Made by a program: the position numbers and the translations under genes. The notes under the pieces are model-generated. The model had not been told where the DNA came from and did not search any database. It saw nothing but the letters and a program-made list of their open reading frames with translations. This document shows, piece by piece, positions 54,412-64,000 of a stretch of 64,000 nucleotides of DNA. The DNA lies in assembly GCA_037126765.1 (NCBI GenBank), contig JBBCBC010000021.1, positions 20,973,434-21,037,433 of the forward strand. The letters run 5' to 3'. Origin of the DNA: Stenogyne calaminthoides. Taxonomy: Eukaryota > Streptophyta > Magnoliopsida > Lamiales > Lamiaceae. Numbering within the stretch: the stretch's first letter is position 1; each line of letters begins with the position of its first letter.

Positions 54412-57400
54412 ATGGCCACTCACGGTATGGGAAAGATAATGTGCAACTATGCGGAACTGGCAACGAAGATTGTCGATGACAAGTTCGTGCAGTTTGATAT
54501 CACTCGATCCTAATCAATGGAAGTGGAGCAAATTCAAGAAAGGAGGTCTTGAGAAATATTATACCGCTCAACGCAATCCAAAGATGTAAAGATGAAGCAC
54601 CGAATTCCTAAGGAATTTAAGAGTGGATACTGGATGTTCGGGAGAAGAACTACTTTTCGGCTACCAATCAGCGGAGAAGAGATCGATCGACGAACGGACA
54701 TAACACGCCTGCTCACTTTGCCCAAAGGAAGAATCTACCACTGCGCTACGGGGAGAATGAAGATGAGCCGATCGAAAAAAAGAACTCTTCAGTGGAAGCC
54801 GACAAACATCGATCAAGAGTTTTGTCGCCCGATGCTAAAAAGGAAACACCGACTATTGTTTGACATATTGTCAAAAACAATCATGGGTATTTCATTCAAA
54901 TTTCATGCTCTAACATCCGTCAAATTATACAAAGATGGTCGATAATTGATGAAGCCAAGAACATCAATTGGCATGGCTTATCAAGGCCATTCTACTCCAA
55001 GAACATGAAAAGTTTGGAGTTAATGAATGGAGGCGTCTATCTCAAAGAAGAGGATCAACAATCTCAACAAGGTTGCGCTTATCTTGAAAGACAAACCGCC
55101 AAATGCCGAATGGGACCGAATGGATCAAGTCCTATAAGGCCTTCCTCGCCACCACTTCAAATGCATATATGGGCCAATTGATGATGATATGCTGCCCACC
55201 CTCCAAAGTCAAGAAAGGAAAAAACCAAGGAGGCACCTCGCCTACACCAGATGCTCCCCAAAAAGAAGAAAAAAGAAAACGGTGAAGGCTCAAGAGAAGA
55301 GGCCAAGAAGGCAAAACAGCCTCCATGACTCTGTTTCTAGAAGATGAGTCAGATGAAGAAGGAGCGCCAGATCAGCCTGATGCACCACAAAAATCAGGTG
55401 AAAAATCAGACAGGCAGGCTTCTCAAGCTGAGAGCTCGCCAGAACATTCTGAGGAAGAAGCACGAGACGAACGATCTTTTCTCCTCCAACTCGAAGCCGA
55501 TTCACCGCCGACTACCGGCTGCCGAAAGCATGTTTCTCCTTCTTCCACCACCCTCAACCTCAAACTACGCCGCCACGAACCGAAAGCTTACTTGTAGAAC
55601 CAGCGCACCGCCTCTACAATGTAACCTCTCGCAGGTCGAGCCAATCGCATAACTTCCGCCTACACAAGCACCACCGTAATCCTCCACATCTCATCAACCG
55701 AATCTGGATGTGATAATTCCCGAAGTCTAGATCATCAAAAACCATCACAGGGAAAATGGTCAATGCAAATCGAACGAGAAATTGATGAGATGTATCCGTA
55801 GCTAGTCGCCCATCCCGGGTATTAGAGAGGTTATGGAGATCCTCACCGAGAGATCTCCGATTAAAAAGCTTCTCGATTTTTATAATGATTATAGAACGGA
55901 TGGGCTGCGGTCTTGATGAGTTTGCGATTTTGATTTCGATATGAGGAAATCGCTAAAAGTAGGATCACCACCGAGCCGATAATCTACTGAATCTATCAAA
56001 GCTCGATCCACGCGAAGCCGGGATTGATGAACAAAATGAAACCGAGATCTGGCCAAGATGCTCTCAAGCGGATGCTACTATGAAGGATGCAGGAGCTGCC
56101 GATGATAGTGGAACTGGTGCTGCAGTTCATGACCAACCACTGGAGGCACAAACAACTGAAACAGATCAAGTGACACCAAACATTCCTACAACACACGTCA
56201 CCGCTGATCAAATTCAGGAGATCAGATCATGTCTCAAAGATCTCCTGAAAGAAGAAGTTGAGGGAGTGATAGCTGATCAGAGGCAGATTGGCCTCAAAGA
56301 AATAACAGATCAAAGGAAATTGGTTATTTCCCAGATCGAGGCAATCAAAGATCAGTTCTCCCAAACTGTGACCACCATATCTGCCGAACTTATAAAATCA
56401 GTTGATGACAAACTAATTCAGGTGGATCAACAACAAGTTTCTTTTCTGATGCTCACTGAAAAGCTAGAATTGACAGAAGAGAAACTTGACAAACTGATTC
56501 TTACACTCTCTACTGCCACGGAATCTGTCAAGACTGAGCTGTTCTCGAAGGTTCAAAATCTAACTGCTCAAGCTCAAGGTTTATCTGTTGCAGATCTCAA
56601 CATGGCGATATCAGTCAGCTTTGGTTCTCTGACCTCCCACCTCACTGCTCTTTTTGATCAAACCAAAAAGGGGGAAGGACAGAGTGAGAAACCAACTAAC
56701 ACTATCAGAACAACAGAAGACCTGATTCAGACAGTTGAATCTTATGGACAAAGGCTAGACCATCTGGATATTTTTGCTAACGAAATTGCTGAAAAGATGG
56801 AAAAGTCAAAGGCAAGAAAGGCTGCTACGGGTGCTGCTGCTGCGGGTGCTGGGACATCACAACTTGTACCAGTCACTCAGACTAAGAAAATCACAAGAAG
56901 CACAGCTAGTCAAATTCAGGCCGATAAGAAACTGGCTGAAAAATTGTCTAAAGAACAGATTGCGGAAGAAGCCCGAATAAGTGAAGAAGTGAGAAGGGCA
57001 GACAAATTGGCACAGGCAGAAGATCTGAAGAAGAAATTCAGATCGAGGGCGAAGAAAGGAAAGGCTGGAAAATCTGTACCAGAACCTCAGCTGCCAGCAA
57101 GAGTCGATGAGATCATTCCAAAAACTGCTGCACATGCTAAGAGGTTTGAGGAATGGAATAAGATCAGAAGTGAATGGCTTCTGGATGCCTTTGTTCTTGA
57201 TCTTGTTCCACGAGAAGAATCTCCAGATGATGAATTCCTCAACTGGTTGGAAAATAAATATCCAGATTTTCTGAAGTATCTGGAAAATGAGGCCAAGATA
57301 ATCAACGTAAAAATATCTCGCCAAGAGTATGATCTGTTGGATTACTCAAAGAATGCAGATGCCTCATTTGACAGACTGGCATTTCAGAGATTCTATTTTG

Positions 57401-57468
57401 ACATCCTGAGCAAAACGCACATAACTGATCCTCAGCAGACCAATGATGTCAAATGTAAACTTTATTAG
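54412..57468 (+). pseudogene. El-6 env-like ORF (type 2)
   Basis: ATG 54412 opens with MATHGMGKIMCNYAELATKI, VDDKFVQFDITRS. 54480-56080 is a corrupted tract with broken frames that still show conserved pieces, for example a stretch near 54840-54900 reading LLFDILSKTIMGISF, comparable to LLEIVQKVIM in El-5. From 56080 one frame is open for 462 codons to TAG 57466-57468. It comprises long coiled coils (IQEIRSCLKDLLKEEVEGVI, EKLELTEEKLDKLILTLSTA), LFDQTKKGEG encoded by an internal polypurine copy, an Ala/Lys/Arg-rich helix, and the C-terminal domain EFLNWLENKYPDFLKYLENE, FYFDILSK. I see no membrane segment. Its role in Sirevirus-like elements is unknown. Confidence 0.75.
56665..56679 (+). other. 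internal polypurine-tract copy in El-6 env-like ORF
   Basis: AAAAAGGGGGAAGGA, coding for KKGEG. It shares the AAAAAGGGGGAA core of the LTR-adjacent tracts. Equivalent copies are at 43292-43306 (El-5) and 61602-61618 (El-7, minus). Confidence 0.55.
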
Positions 57469-57718
57469 ATTTTCAACGTACCTCAAGATCAAAGAGAGAT
57501 GCCAGAAGGATACAAGCCTAAAGAGTGAAGAATCAGAAGACTTCTCAGGATCAGCTGTTTTTAAATTCAAACTTTTCTGATGTAACATGTAATCAACAAA
57601 TCTAATGAGAAAAGTTTTCTGATCCTAAGACAAAATCTCATTGTCTTCTGATTATGTGCTCTTTACTGTTCTATATTTATCAACTGTGTTTGGTTTCTCA
57701 TAGTGTTTTGGTTTCATC

Positions 57719-57732
57719 AAAAAAGGGGAAAT
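57719..57732 (+). other. polypurine tract of El-6
   Basis: AAAAAAGGGGAAAT immediately before the TGTTGGG start of the 3' LTR-A. 57469-57718 is untranslated AT-rich sequence. Confidence 0.88.
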
Positions 57733-59291
57733 TGTTGGGAAATTTAGAGTTTTTATGAAAGTTCTAAAACACATGTAATAGGACCAAATGTCGGACACAA
57801 GTAGGTAATCGATGTTTTATATTACCATTTATAGAATACCAATTGATAATTATCAGATAGAACAACCGATGTAATAGATAGGTCACATATTGAGGGGAAC
57901 CTCAATATGTATAGATCGATCCAAGATATGAAGAACAAATGATATCCGGACAGCCGAAATGCAAGAGAAGAACAGAAGATCGATCGATCCGATCAAGTCG
58001 ATATCTCACCAAGTCATAAAGCTCAAACTCGTAATACTTGAAGATCGATGACTTCCGTAAGATCGCACCGGAAGACCTACATCACGAAATCCGCTAGTTG
58101 AAGCTAAGTCAACCGCACCCGAAGACTATTCAGTAGACCGACCGCCTCGACCGATCGTCACCACCACCGTGAAAAATCGATGTTTCACCAAATCATACGC
58201 CTATGATCCGAACAAGAAGAATGTCAACCTTAGTTGGAAGAACAACACCGAAAAGTCGCTCATAACCAATAAGGACGACACACGATGATCGGAGCCGGCA
58301 ATTACGGATTTGATGTTACTTTCTCCAACGGCTATAAAAGACACTATTCACGCTTTCCATGCCATGCCGCTCAAGACGCCACATCAATCCTCGCAAGCCT
58401 ACCCAATATAGCCTGAAATTCAAATTGCTCTCCAACGGCTCTTTGATTTCGAGGTCTATAAATATGGGATCACACTTCGAGTGAAGATACGGAAACCCTG
58501 AAACGATCAAGAAGCTCAAGCTATAATCGATTTACGCATCGAAGAACACGAACAAGAAGATTATTTTATTAAGTGTTCATCCCATAAGTTCTTAGCATAG
58601 AAATCTTTTCATCTAGCTGATAGGTTATCTTAAACACTAGAGAAGATTTCATAGTTGGAACCAAAACAATCTTATCCAAACCCAAAGTTAGGTTAAGTTG
58701 TTTAGCAAGATTTCGATCTAGGGTTTCTAGTTACGATTTACGGGATCGGTTGAGTGAGAACTCTTTAAATATCTGTCGGTTGTCTTGTGTTGGACTAACA
58801 CAAAAATCTAAGTCCATTTGGTTTAGTTGGTGCCCCTTGTGATAGGGAAGAGTGGACGTAGGATCGGTTTGTCCAACCACTATAAATCTTGTGTGCCTTT
58901 ACCTCTTTGATTAATCATATTTACACAATCGCTCAACTATTAAAGAAAGATACATATTCTAAGTTAAGATCAGCTAGCACCAAGCTTCTGATCTGATCAA
59001 GTTTGACACTTTAGTCAACTGGTTAAAAGACTGACTTTGGAATCTGATTTATCAAAACTGGTTTTTCACACGGGTAAAACTTAGCTTCCACACATCAGTT
59101 AAACTGATAGTTACCGAACTGATCTGCCTTTAGGCAATTAGTAAGTTGGTTATCACCCAAACCGATTCACTCAAGACTCTGATCAAAGCTAACTTTAGCT
59201 TTCACACCGATTCAAGACAAAAGTTTTTCAGAAGTCTATTCACCCCTCCCCTCTAGACTTCTGCCCTCACAAAACCCGTTCGGGACCTACA
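57733..59291 (+). repeat. LTR-A, 3' LTR of El-6
   Basis: 1559 bp, TGTTGGGAAATTT to GGGACCTACA. It aligns with the solo LTR-A and the El-5 LTR. TATA box at 58457-58464. 57781-58600 is a corrupted tract with very few CAG/CTG sites compared with the homologous parts of the other copies. The right edge abuts a truncated LTR-A in opposite orientation. Confidence 0.92.
58457..58464 (+). promoter_or_regulatory. TATA box of LTR-A (El-6)
   Basis: TATAAATA, conserved with 8032, 45323 and 59769. Confidence 0.6.
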
Positions 59292-60399
59292 CATACTTAG
59301 AATATGCATGCAATTTTAAATATCAGGTGTGTGTATAAGTGTAAAGCAGGTAAAGCACACAAGATTTATAGTGGTTCGGACAACTTGTCCTACATCCACG
59401 TTTCCCTATCAGCAGGCACCAACTAACCAACTAGACTTAGATTAATGTGGTAGTCCAACACAATACAACAGATGTTTCAAGAGTTCTCACTCAACCAATC
59501 CCAGAATTCAGAACTAGAAACCCTAGTCTGAAATCTTGCTAAACAAACTTAACCTAACACTTGATTTGGGTATAAGATTTGAGTTGTTCCAACTGGAATT
59601 CTATCCTAGTATTTGAGTAGCCTAAAGCTAAAGGATAAGAATTCTTGCTAAGAACTATGGGATGAACACTTAGAAATATTCTTGATTTCTTGGTGTTCTT
59701 CGTGTGGAAATAGCTTGTGCTTGAGCTTTGAATTCTTTCCGTGACCTTACTCTGAAGGTTTGATCCCATATATATAGGCACGAAATTGAATTTGTCGTTG
59801 GAGAGCAATTCAAATTTCGGTCTATTTAAGGTATGTATGCAGGTCTGATTTGACGTGCTTAGAGGCGGCATGGGCAAATGCGTGCTTCATCGTCCTTTAT
59901 AGTCGTTTGACTCTGAACCGCTTTGTCCTATAGTATCAGTTCCGTATGTACATGTCTCGCTCTCATTGGTTATCAAGTACACTTATTCGGCGCTTGATTC
60001 ACCAACTTAGATTGACATTCTTCTTGTAACATAGACTTGTACGCCTTGAGAAAAAACTTACGTGTTACCTGATTGAACTGACTTGATCAGTTACAACTGA
60101 TCTGTCTACCTGGTGTTCTTCTGTCGTAGGATTTTATAAGGTCTTCTTCAAGTCTTAGAGTCTTCTGCTTGATGTCTTACCTGACTTCTTGACTTATCTG
60201 ATCTTCTGATCTTCGGATCTGACTTACCTTATACATATTGAGTTCCCCCTCAATATGTGACCTATCTATTACATCAGCTGTCTATACAACTCAGCTGGTC
60301 ATCCTATTATGATATCTAAGTCATCAATCAGCTAACAGGTCTGACTGGTCCTATTACATCTGTTTTGAAACTTCCATCAAAACTATAAATTTCCCAACA
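59292..60399 (-). repeat. LTR-A, 3' LTR of El-7 (truncated)
   Basis: On the minus strand it starts TGTTGGGAAATTTATAG and aligns with LTR-A for about 1.1 kb, breaking off in the region equivalent to about 8500, so the last ~350-450 bases are absent. TATA box TATATATA at 59769-59776 (minus). Tail-to-tail with the El-6 LTR. Confidence 0.9.
59769..59776 (-). promoter_or_regulatory. TATA box of LTR-A (El-7)
   Basis: TATATATA on the minus strand in the LTR-A promoter context TTTCGTGCC-TATATATATGGGAT. Confidence 0.55.
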
Positions 60400-60414
60400 A
60401 TTTCCCCCTTTTTG
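60400..60414 (-). other. polypurine tract of El-7
   Basis: AAAAAGGGGGAAAT on the minus strand, next to the LTR-A start. 60415-60616 is untranslated. Confidence 0.88.
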
Positions 60415-60616
60415 ATGGAACCAAAACAGTTAATCAGAAAAACAGATAACATAAAGTGTAAAGAACACAAACAAGAATCAGAAGATAATGAGAAGTTGTC
60501 TTAAGATCAGAAAGGTAATGCATTTCATTCATGAGAATTTGTCAATTACAAGTACAAATGAAATACTAAGCAAAAATACCTAAAATCTGATCCTAAGAAA
60601 CAGTCTTCTGATCTTC

Positions 60617-61986
60617 TCAGATGTCAATTGTCCTCTGACTGGTAGGGATCTCAAAGATCTTATACATACATTGCAGAAGTTCCCTCAACATGTCTTCTTC
60701 AATAATATCTCCTCTTTCAGCAAATTCGAAGAATAGTTTCTTGAAGGCAACTGGATCAAAAGTCAGATTTGGCCTGAGAAAAGGAGTAATGGGCTCAGAT
60801 CTGGGTGCAGTTGGCACCAGCGTCATGATCTTCCCTTCACGCATTGCTGCATTGTAGAAACTCTCATACTTCGTCTCCAGCCAGTTTAGAAAATCAGCAT
60901 CGAACTTGCTTTGATCTTGTTCTTCTAGCAGCTTCTGAAGAATATACACATCAACCAGCCAGTCAGTCTTGATCTTATTCCACTCTGGCACCAGATCCTG
61001 ACGGCATATCAGAATGCTCAAAATCGGAGCAGGCAGGGCTCTTTCTTCCCAGTCCATTTCTTCAGCAGCAGCAACTTTTAGCCTTTGTCGTTTGACATAT
61101 CTTCTGTCCAGTCCAGCTGCTTCCAGAAGTTTCTTTCTCTTGACTGCTTCATCCATTACCTTCTATCTTTTGGCTCGCTCTTCTTGCTCTCTTATCTGTT
61201 CTTTAGACAACAGCAGTTCTGACCTGGTCAAATCTGTTTTCTGCATAGGTCTTTTAACCTGCTTCTCTTTTAGTTTCTGCTTCTGCTGCTTCTTCTGCTT
61301 CTGCTGCTTCTTCTGCTTCTAGCTTCTTTGCCAACTCAAGACTCCTTGATTGGTCTTCTGCGTTGATCCTCTTTTGAACAGACGAGGAGAAGTGTTCGAT
61401 CTTGTCAACTCGAGCAGTGAGTTCTCCCATGGCCTTCTCCTGAATCTCTAGCTACTTGTTATGTTCTTCAATCATCGTGATTAGTTCAGCTAGTTCAGTA
61501 TCTTGGACCTCGGCACCTTCTGCAGATGTAGCTTGTCTGGATGCAGTGGCAGTTACTAAGGTCAGTTGACCTGCTTGGGCAGCTTGTTTTTCTGATACAT
61601 CTCCTTCCCCCTTTTTGGTTGCATCAAAAAGGTGTGAGAACTTGCTTTCCAGGTTATCAAACAACCGGATCAACTCCTATTTCAGCTCCTCCACTTCCAA
61701 AGGTGTAATCTGAACAGATGTGGAAGATGTAGCTGGTCCAAGCATCCTTGATACAACATTATCAAGGGAAGTTCTGGCTTTACTCATGGAGCTCTCAAAT
61801 CTTCTCCATGCAGCATTGAAAATAGTATCAACTTGGACAAGAGATTTATATACTTCTTCGAAAAGAATTCTCACATCAGATAGAGATGAAGTCTCAACTC
61901 CCAGCTTCTGAATGAGCATATCTACCCTCTTCATCTCTTTCTCAGCAATCTCAGTGTGCATAACTGCCAATTTTGCTGCTGTGTGA
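60617..61986 (-). pseudogene. El-7 env-like ORF (type 2), C-terminal part
   Basis: Minus strand: 61677-61981 (AKLAVMHTEIAEKEMKRVDM, LSDVRILFEEVYKSLVQVDT, STSVQITPLEVEELK), then a TAG (61674-61676) where CAG would keep the frame. 61452-61673 follows (LIRLFDNLESKFSHLFDATK, KGEG from the internal polypurine copy), then a second TAG. 60617-61156 (179 codons) holds the C-terminal domain: EWNKIKTDWLVDVYILQKLL, DFLNWLETKYESFYNAAMRE, FKKLFFEFAERGDI, LLQCMYKIFEIP. Between 61157 and 61451 a Lys/Gln-rich stretch with a CTTCTG repeat has stops. It is less corrupted than El-5 and El-6 and the best guide to the env-like domain order. No membrane segment seen. Confidence 0.75.
61602..61618 (-). other. internal polypurine-tract copy in El-7 env-like ORF
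   Basis: CCAAAAAGGGGGAAGGA on the minus strand, encoding TKKGEG; same position in the protein as in El-5 and El-6. Confidence 0.55.
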
Positions 61987-63584
61987 TGTTAATGTTAGTG
62001 TCCTAGAGACAATCTATTGTAAGAAAATAATACTTGATGATGTTCAGTTTGATTTAATATTATAGTTCACTTAATATTAATGTATGGCAATACACTTGTT
62101 TGAATATTATGTTTGATTGTTTGTATTTATTCATACAAGTGTTCCCATGAGTCATTGTTGTCATTGAGGTTGTGAGAACTCAAATGACTTAAGCATGATT
62201 TTCAAATAGCCCCGATCAAGGATCATCAAGAATGAGATATTGATGATGCAATGGAGATTTGTGTGCGATCTGCATCACACTCTTAGAGAGTGTAGTAAGT
62301 TCTCACTTACTACAAGATACTAGGTATCTCATGATGGATGCACAAATACCTTAGAGGGTATTGGTATACCCATCCGAGAAACCGTTTGATGTATTTCCAC
62401 TATATGTGTCTAAGGGTGTCTCAGTTAGTGGGAGCGATGCGATACTCCTTTGACTTGAGGTCAATACGCACGACATGTGTGGAGTGATGAACTTTGACCA
62501 TGACCGACGCTTGCACCCGTGTATGGGTAGATATGGCTTGGATTGGGATCATCACGAAGTGCATGTGCGTGGTAGTTGAGCCAAGAATAGGATTCATTCC
62601 TCAATGTGGATTTAGAGAGAATACTCATCTTCTCATCATAATTGGATCAAAGTCATCGACCGATGCACGTCAACTTAGACTTTGTGGCTAAGTGTGACAT
62701 ACATGATCAATTAGTGATTAGAGATACTATGATTAAGTTATTTGAATAGACACTTCATCATGTTCAAGACGTAATCGAGTATTCGCGAATGAAAGGAGGA
62801 AATCGTAATAGCCCATGTTTCAGTTACAAGTAGTTGCACGTTTCTCGCAATGTACCTCATATATTGAGAATGTCTGATTTATTGTCTAGGGTTCAATTAA
62901 GACCGTTAAATTGACTAATCGCTCGATATATGGGGGCCTATGAGTCACACAACAAGTAGTTCCCTTTTACGGATTATAGTTGATTGATTAAATGTTAAAT
63001 TGAATTTAATATTTAATTTATGGAGAATTAATTAATTTGGAATTAATTATTATTAATGTTTAATTAAATTGGATTTAATTAAATAGGATTCCCAATAATA
63101 ATATATGAAATATTATTATAGGATTTAATATATATGAAATCAAATCCGTAGAGATTTGATATACATGGAAATTAAATCTGTAGAGATTTTATATATGGGA
63201 AATAAATCTTAGAGATTTATTTTATAAGATTAGGGATATTATTTCCTAATCAGGTTAGCTTAAGATTTAAGCTGGGCCTCTCCTATATGTATGAGCTCTT
63301 GGGAATTCACAAATAACGTTAATTCATATTTTTTCCATAAAATCTAGAATATGAATTTTCCTAGCAAATTCCGTCTCAGATTCAACGCTGGCAAATCTGT
63401 GCAAGTCCGTGAATAGGGATTACGTGGATACCATAGTAGAGAAATATGCGTATGATTTACTGTAAGATTTCTCTTTATGTTTATACGTATTCAATTATGC
63501 AATTACGTATTCGTTGTTGGTGAACTATTTATTTCCGTTGCGCATGTATTACGTGTTTACGTGCCTCTAAATTCCAACATGTGA
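61982..63584 (+). mobile_element. solo LTR-B with 5-bp target duplication, inserted in the El-7 env-like ORF
   Basis: LTR 61987-63579 (1593 bp), TGTTAATGTTAGTGTCC to TTCCAACA, flanked by perfect TGTGA at 61982-61986 and 63580-63584. The env-like reading frame on the minus strand is collinear and in phase on the two sides. It aligns as the reverse complement of 381-1794. The 65-codon plus-strand frame 62494-62691 is within the LTR and has no coding support. Confidence 0.93.
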
Positions 63585-64000
63585 TTCCTCTCATATTCAA
63601 CCAATTGTCTAATTTTCTCCTCCATCTGATTCATCGGAGTGATTGCCAGAGCGTTGAATTGAGTTTCCAAAGTTGCCTTTACCCCATCTTGAATAATCGT
63701 CGAAATAAGATCTAGGGTCTCAGGCGGAATCAAAGCCACCTTATTAGATGTTTGTGCCTCACCAGCTAGGGTCTCATCTGCCCCACCCTCAGCTAGTTCA
63801 TCAGCAGCTTGCTCAGATTCAGCATATTGTTGAGCAATATCCCAGACTAACTGATCAATCTCTTCATCATCTGGGAAACCTAACTTCTTATTCACCAGCC
63901 ATGCAACGTCCTCATTTGAGGCCAATTCTGCAGCACTGTTCACACCAACCAGCTGCTTCATCTTCAACTCCAAGTCTACAAACTCAACATTCCCCAGTGC
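63585..64000 (-). pseudogene. El-7 env-like ORF (type 2), N-proximal part
   Basis: Minus-strand frame open from beyond 63973 to the solo LTR: MKQLVGVNSAAELASNEDVA, DDEEIDQLVWDIAQQYAESE, an Ala/Asp/Glu-rich stretch, LIPPETLDLISTIIQDGVKA, ETQFNALAITPMNQMEEKIR. It matches the end of the El-5 N-terminal part (LDLYTEKIQDGIKAAIED). The true start lies outside the window. Acidic and helical; no signal peptide visible in this portion. Interrupted only by the solo LTR-B. Confidence 0.7.

Larger units (their letters stand above)
47541..59291 (+). mobile_element. El-6: Sirevirus-like element (LTR-A family)
   Basis: Plus strand: gag C-terminal part, protease, integrase, RT, RNase H (to 52135), 2.3-kb spacer with antisense ORF, env-like ORF (54412-57468), polypurine tract, 3' LTR-A (57733-59291). 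The 5' LTR and gag N-terminus are absent, replaced by the LTR-D fragment. Architecture is identical to El-5. Confidence 0.82.
59292..64000 (-). mobile_element. El-7: Sirevirus-like element (LTR-A family), 3' part, running off the window
   Basis: Minus strand: env-like ORF (from beyond 64000 to 60617, split by a solo LTR-B), polypurine tract, truncated 3' LTR-A. Pol, if present, lies beyond the right edge. Confidence 0.8.

Noticed and set aside
62494..62691. 65-codon plus-strand ORF
   Set aside because: Lies within the solo LTR-B and is not open in the other LTR-B copy.
1..64000. Host genes, tRNA, rRNA, CRISPR or bacterial-type operons
   Set aside because: Nothing supports them; the only tRNA-like matches are primer-binding sites of retroelements.

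Overview
The window looks like intergenic heterochromatin of a flowering plant (probably a eudicot; the sequence gives no finer placement). It is AT-rich and built almost entirely of nested Ty1/Copia LTR retrotransposons. I see no intact host gene, tRNA, rRNA, CRISPR array or bacterial feature. The only non-LTR-element trace is a short fragment at the left edge that resembles a CACTA transposase-associated region.

Four LTR families occur, named here by their ends. LTR-A starts TGTTGGGAAATTT, LTR-B starts TGTTARTGTTRGTGTCC, LTR-C starts TGTTGGGATTATAC and ends AATTCCCCAACA, and LTR-D starts TGTTGGGAGATG and ends GGGACCAACA. Layout: (1) 381-2487, minus, El-1: LTR-B 3' LTR and an RNase H remnant. 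(2) 2488-13712, minus, El-2: 3' LTR-C, decayed pol and gag, GC-rich leader, primer-binding site and a 5' LTR-C that runs into a large palindrome ending at 14171; solo LTRs of families C and A sit in its RT. (3) 14172-18172, plus, El-3: RT/RNase H plus env-like ORF. (4) 18173-46181, plus, El-5: gag split by El-4, pol, spacer, env-like ORF and 3' LTR-A. (5) 18713-33243, minus, El-4: a nearly complete Sirevirus-like element with both LTR-Ds. (6) 46299-47540: an LTR-D fragment. (7) 47541-59291, plus, El-6: gag-pol, spacer, env-like ORF and 3' LTR-A. (8) 59292-64000, minus, El-7: partial LTR-A and env-like ORF split by a solo LTR-B.

The LTR-A and LTR-D elements match Sireviruses (Copia elements with a long extra ORF between pol and the 3' LTR). 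The most interesting biology is in that extra region. The env-like ORFs of four elements have TATA boxes just upstream, suggesting an internal transcription unit. In both LTR-A elements with a readable pol-env spacer there is also a conserved divergent antisense ORF with its own TATA box. The env-like coding region of all three LTR-A elements carries a copy of the polypurine tract.

The most consequential technical observation is that long tracts have lost their CAG/CTG (CHG) trinucleotides, replaced by CG, CGG or CCG, relative to homologous copies in the same window. This cannot be cytosine deamination. It looks like a sequencing or assembly artefact at methylated CHG sites, and it probably causes many of the apparent frameshifts.
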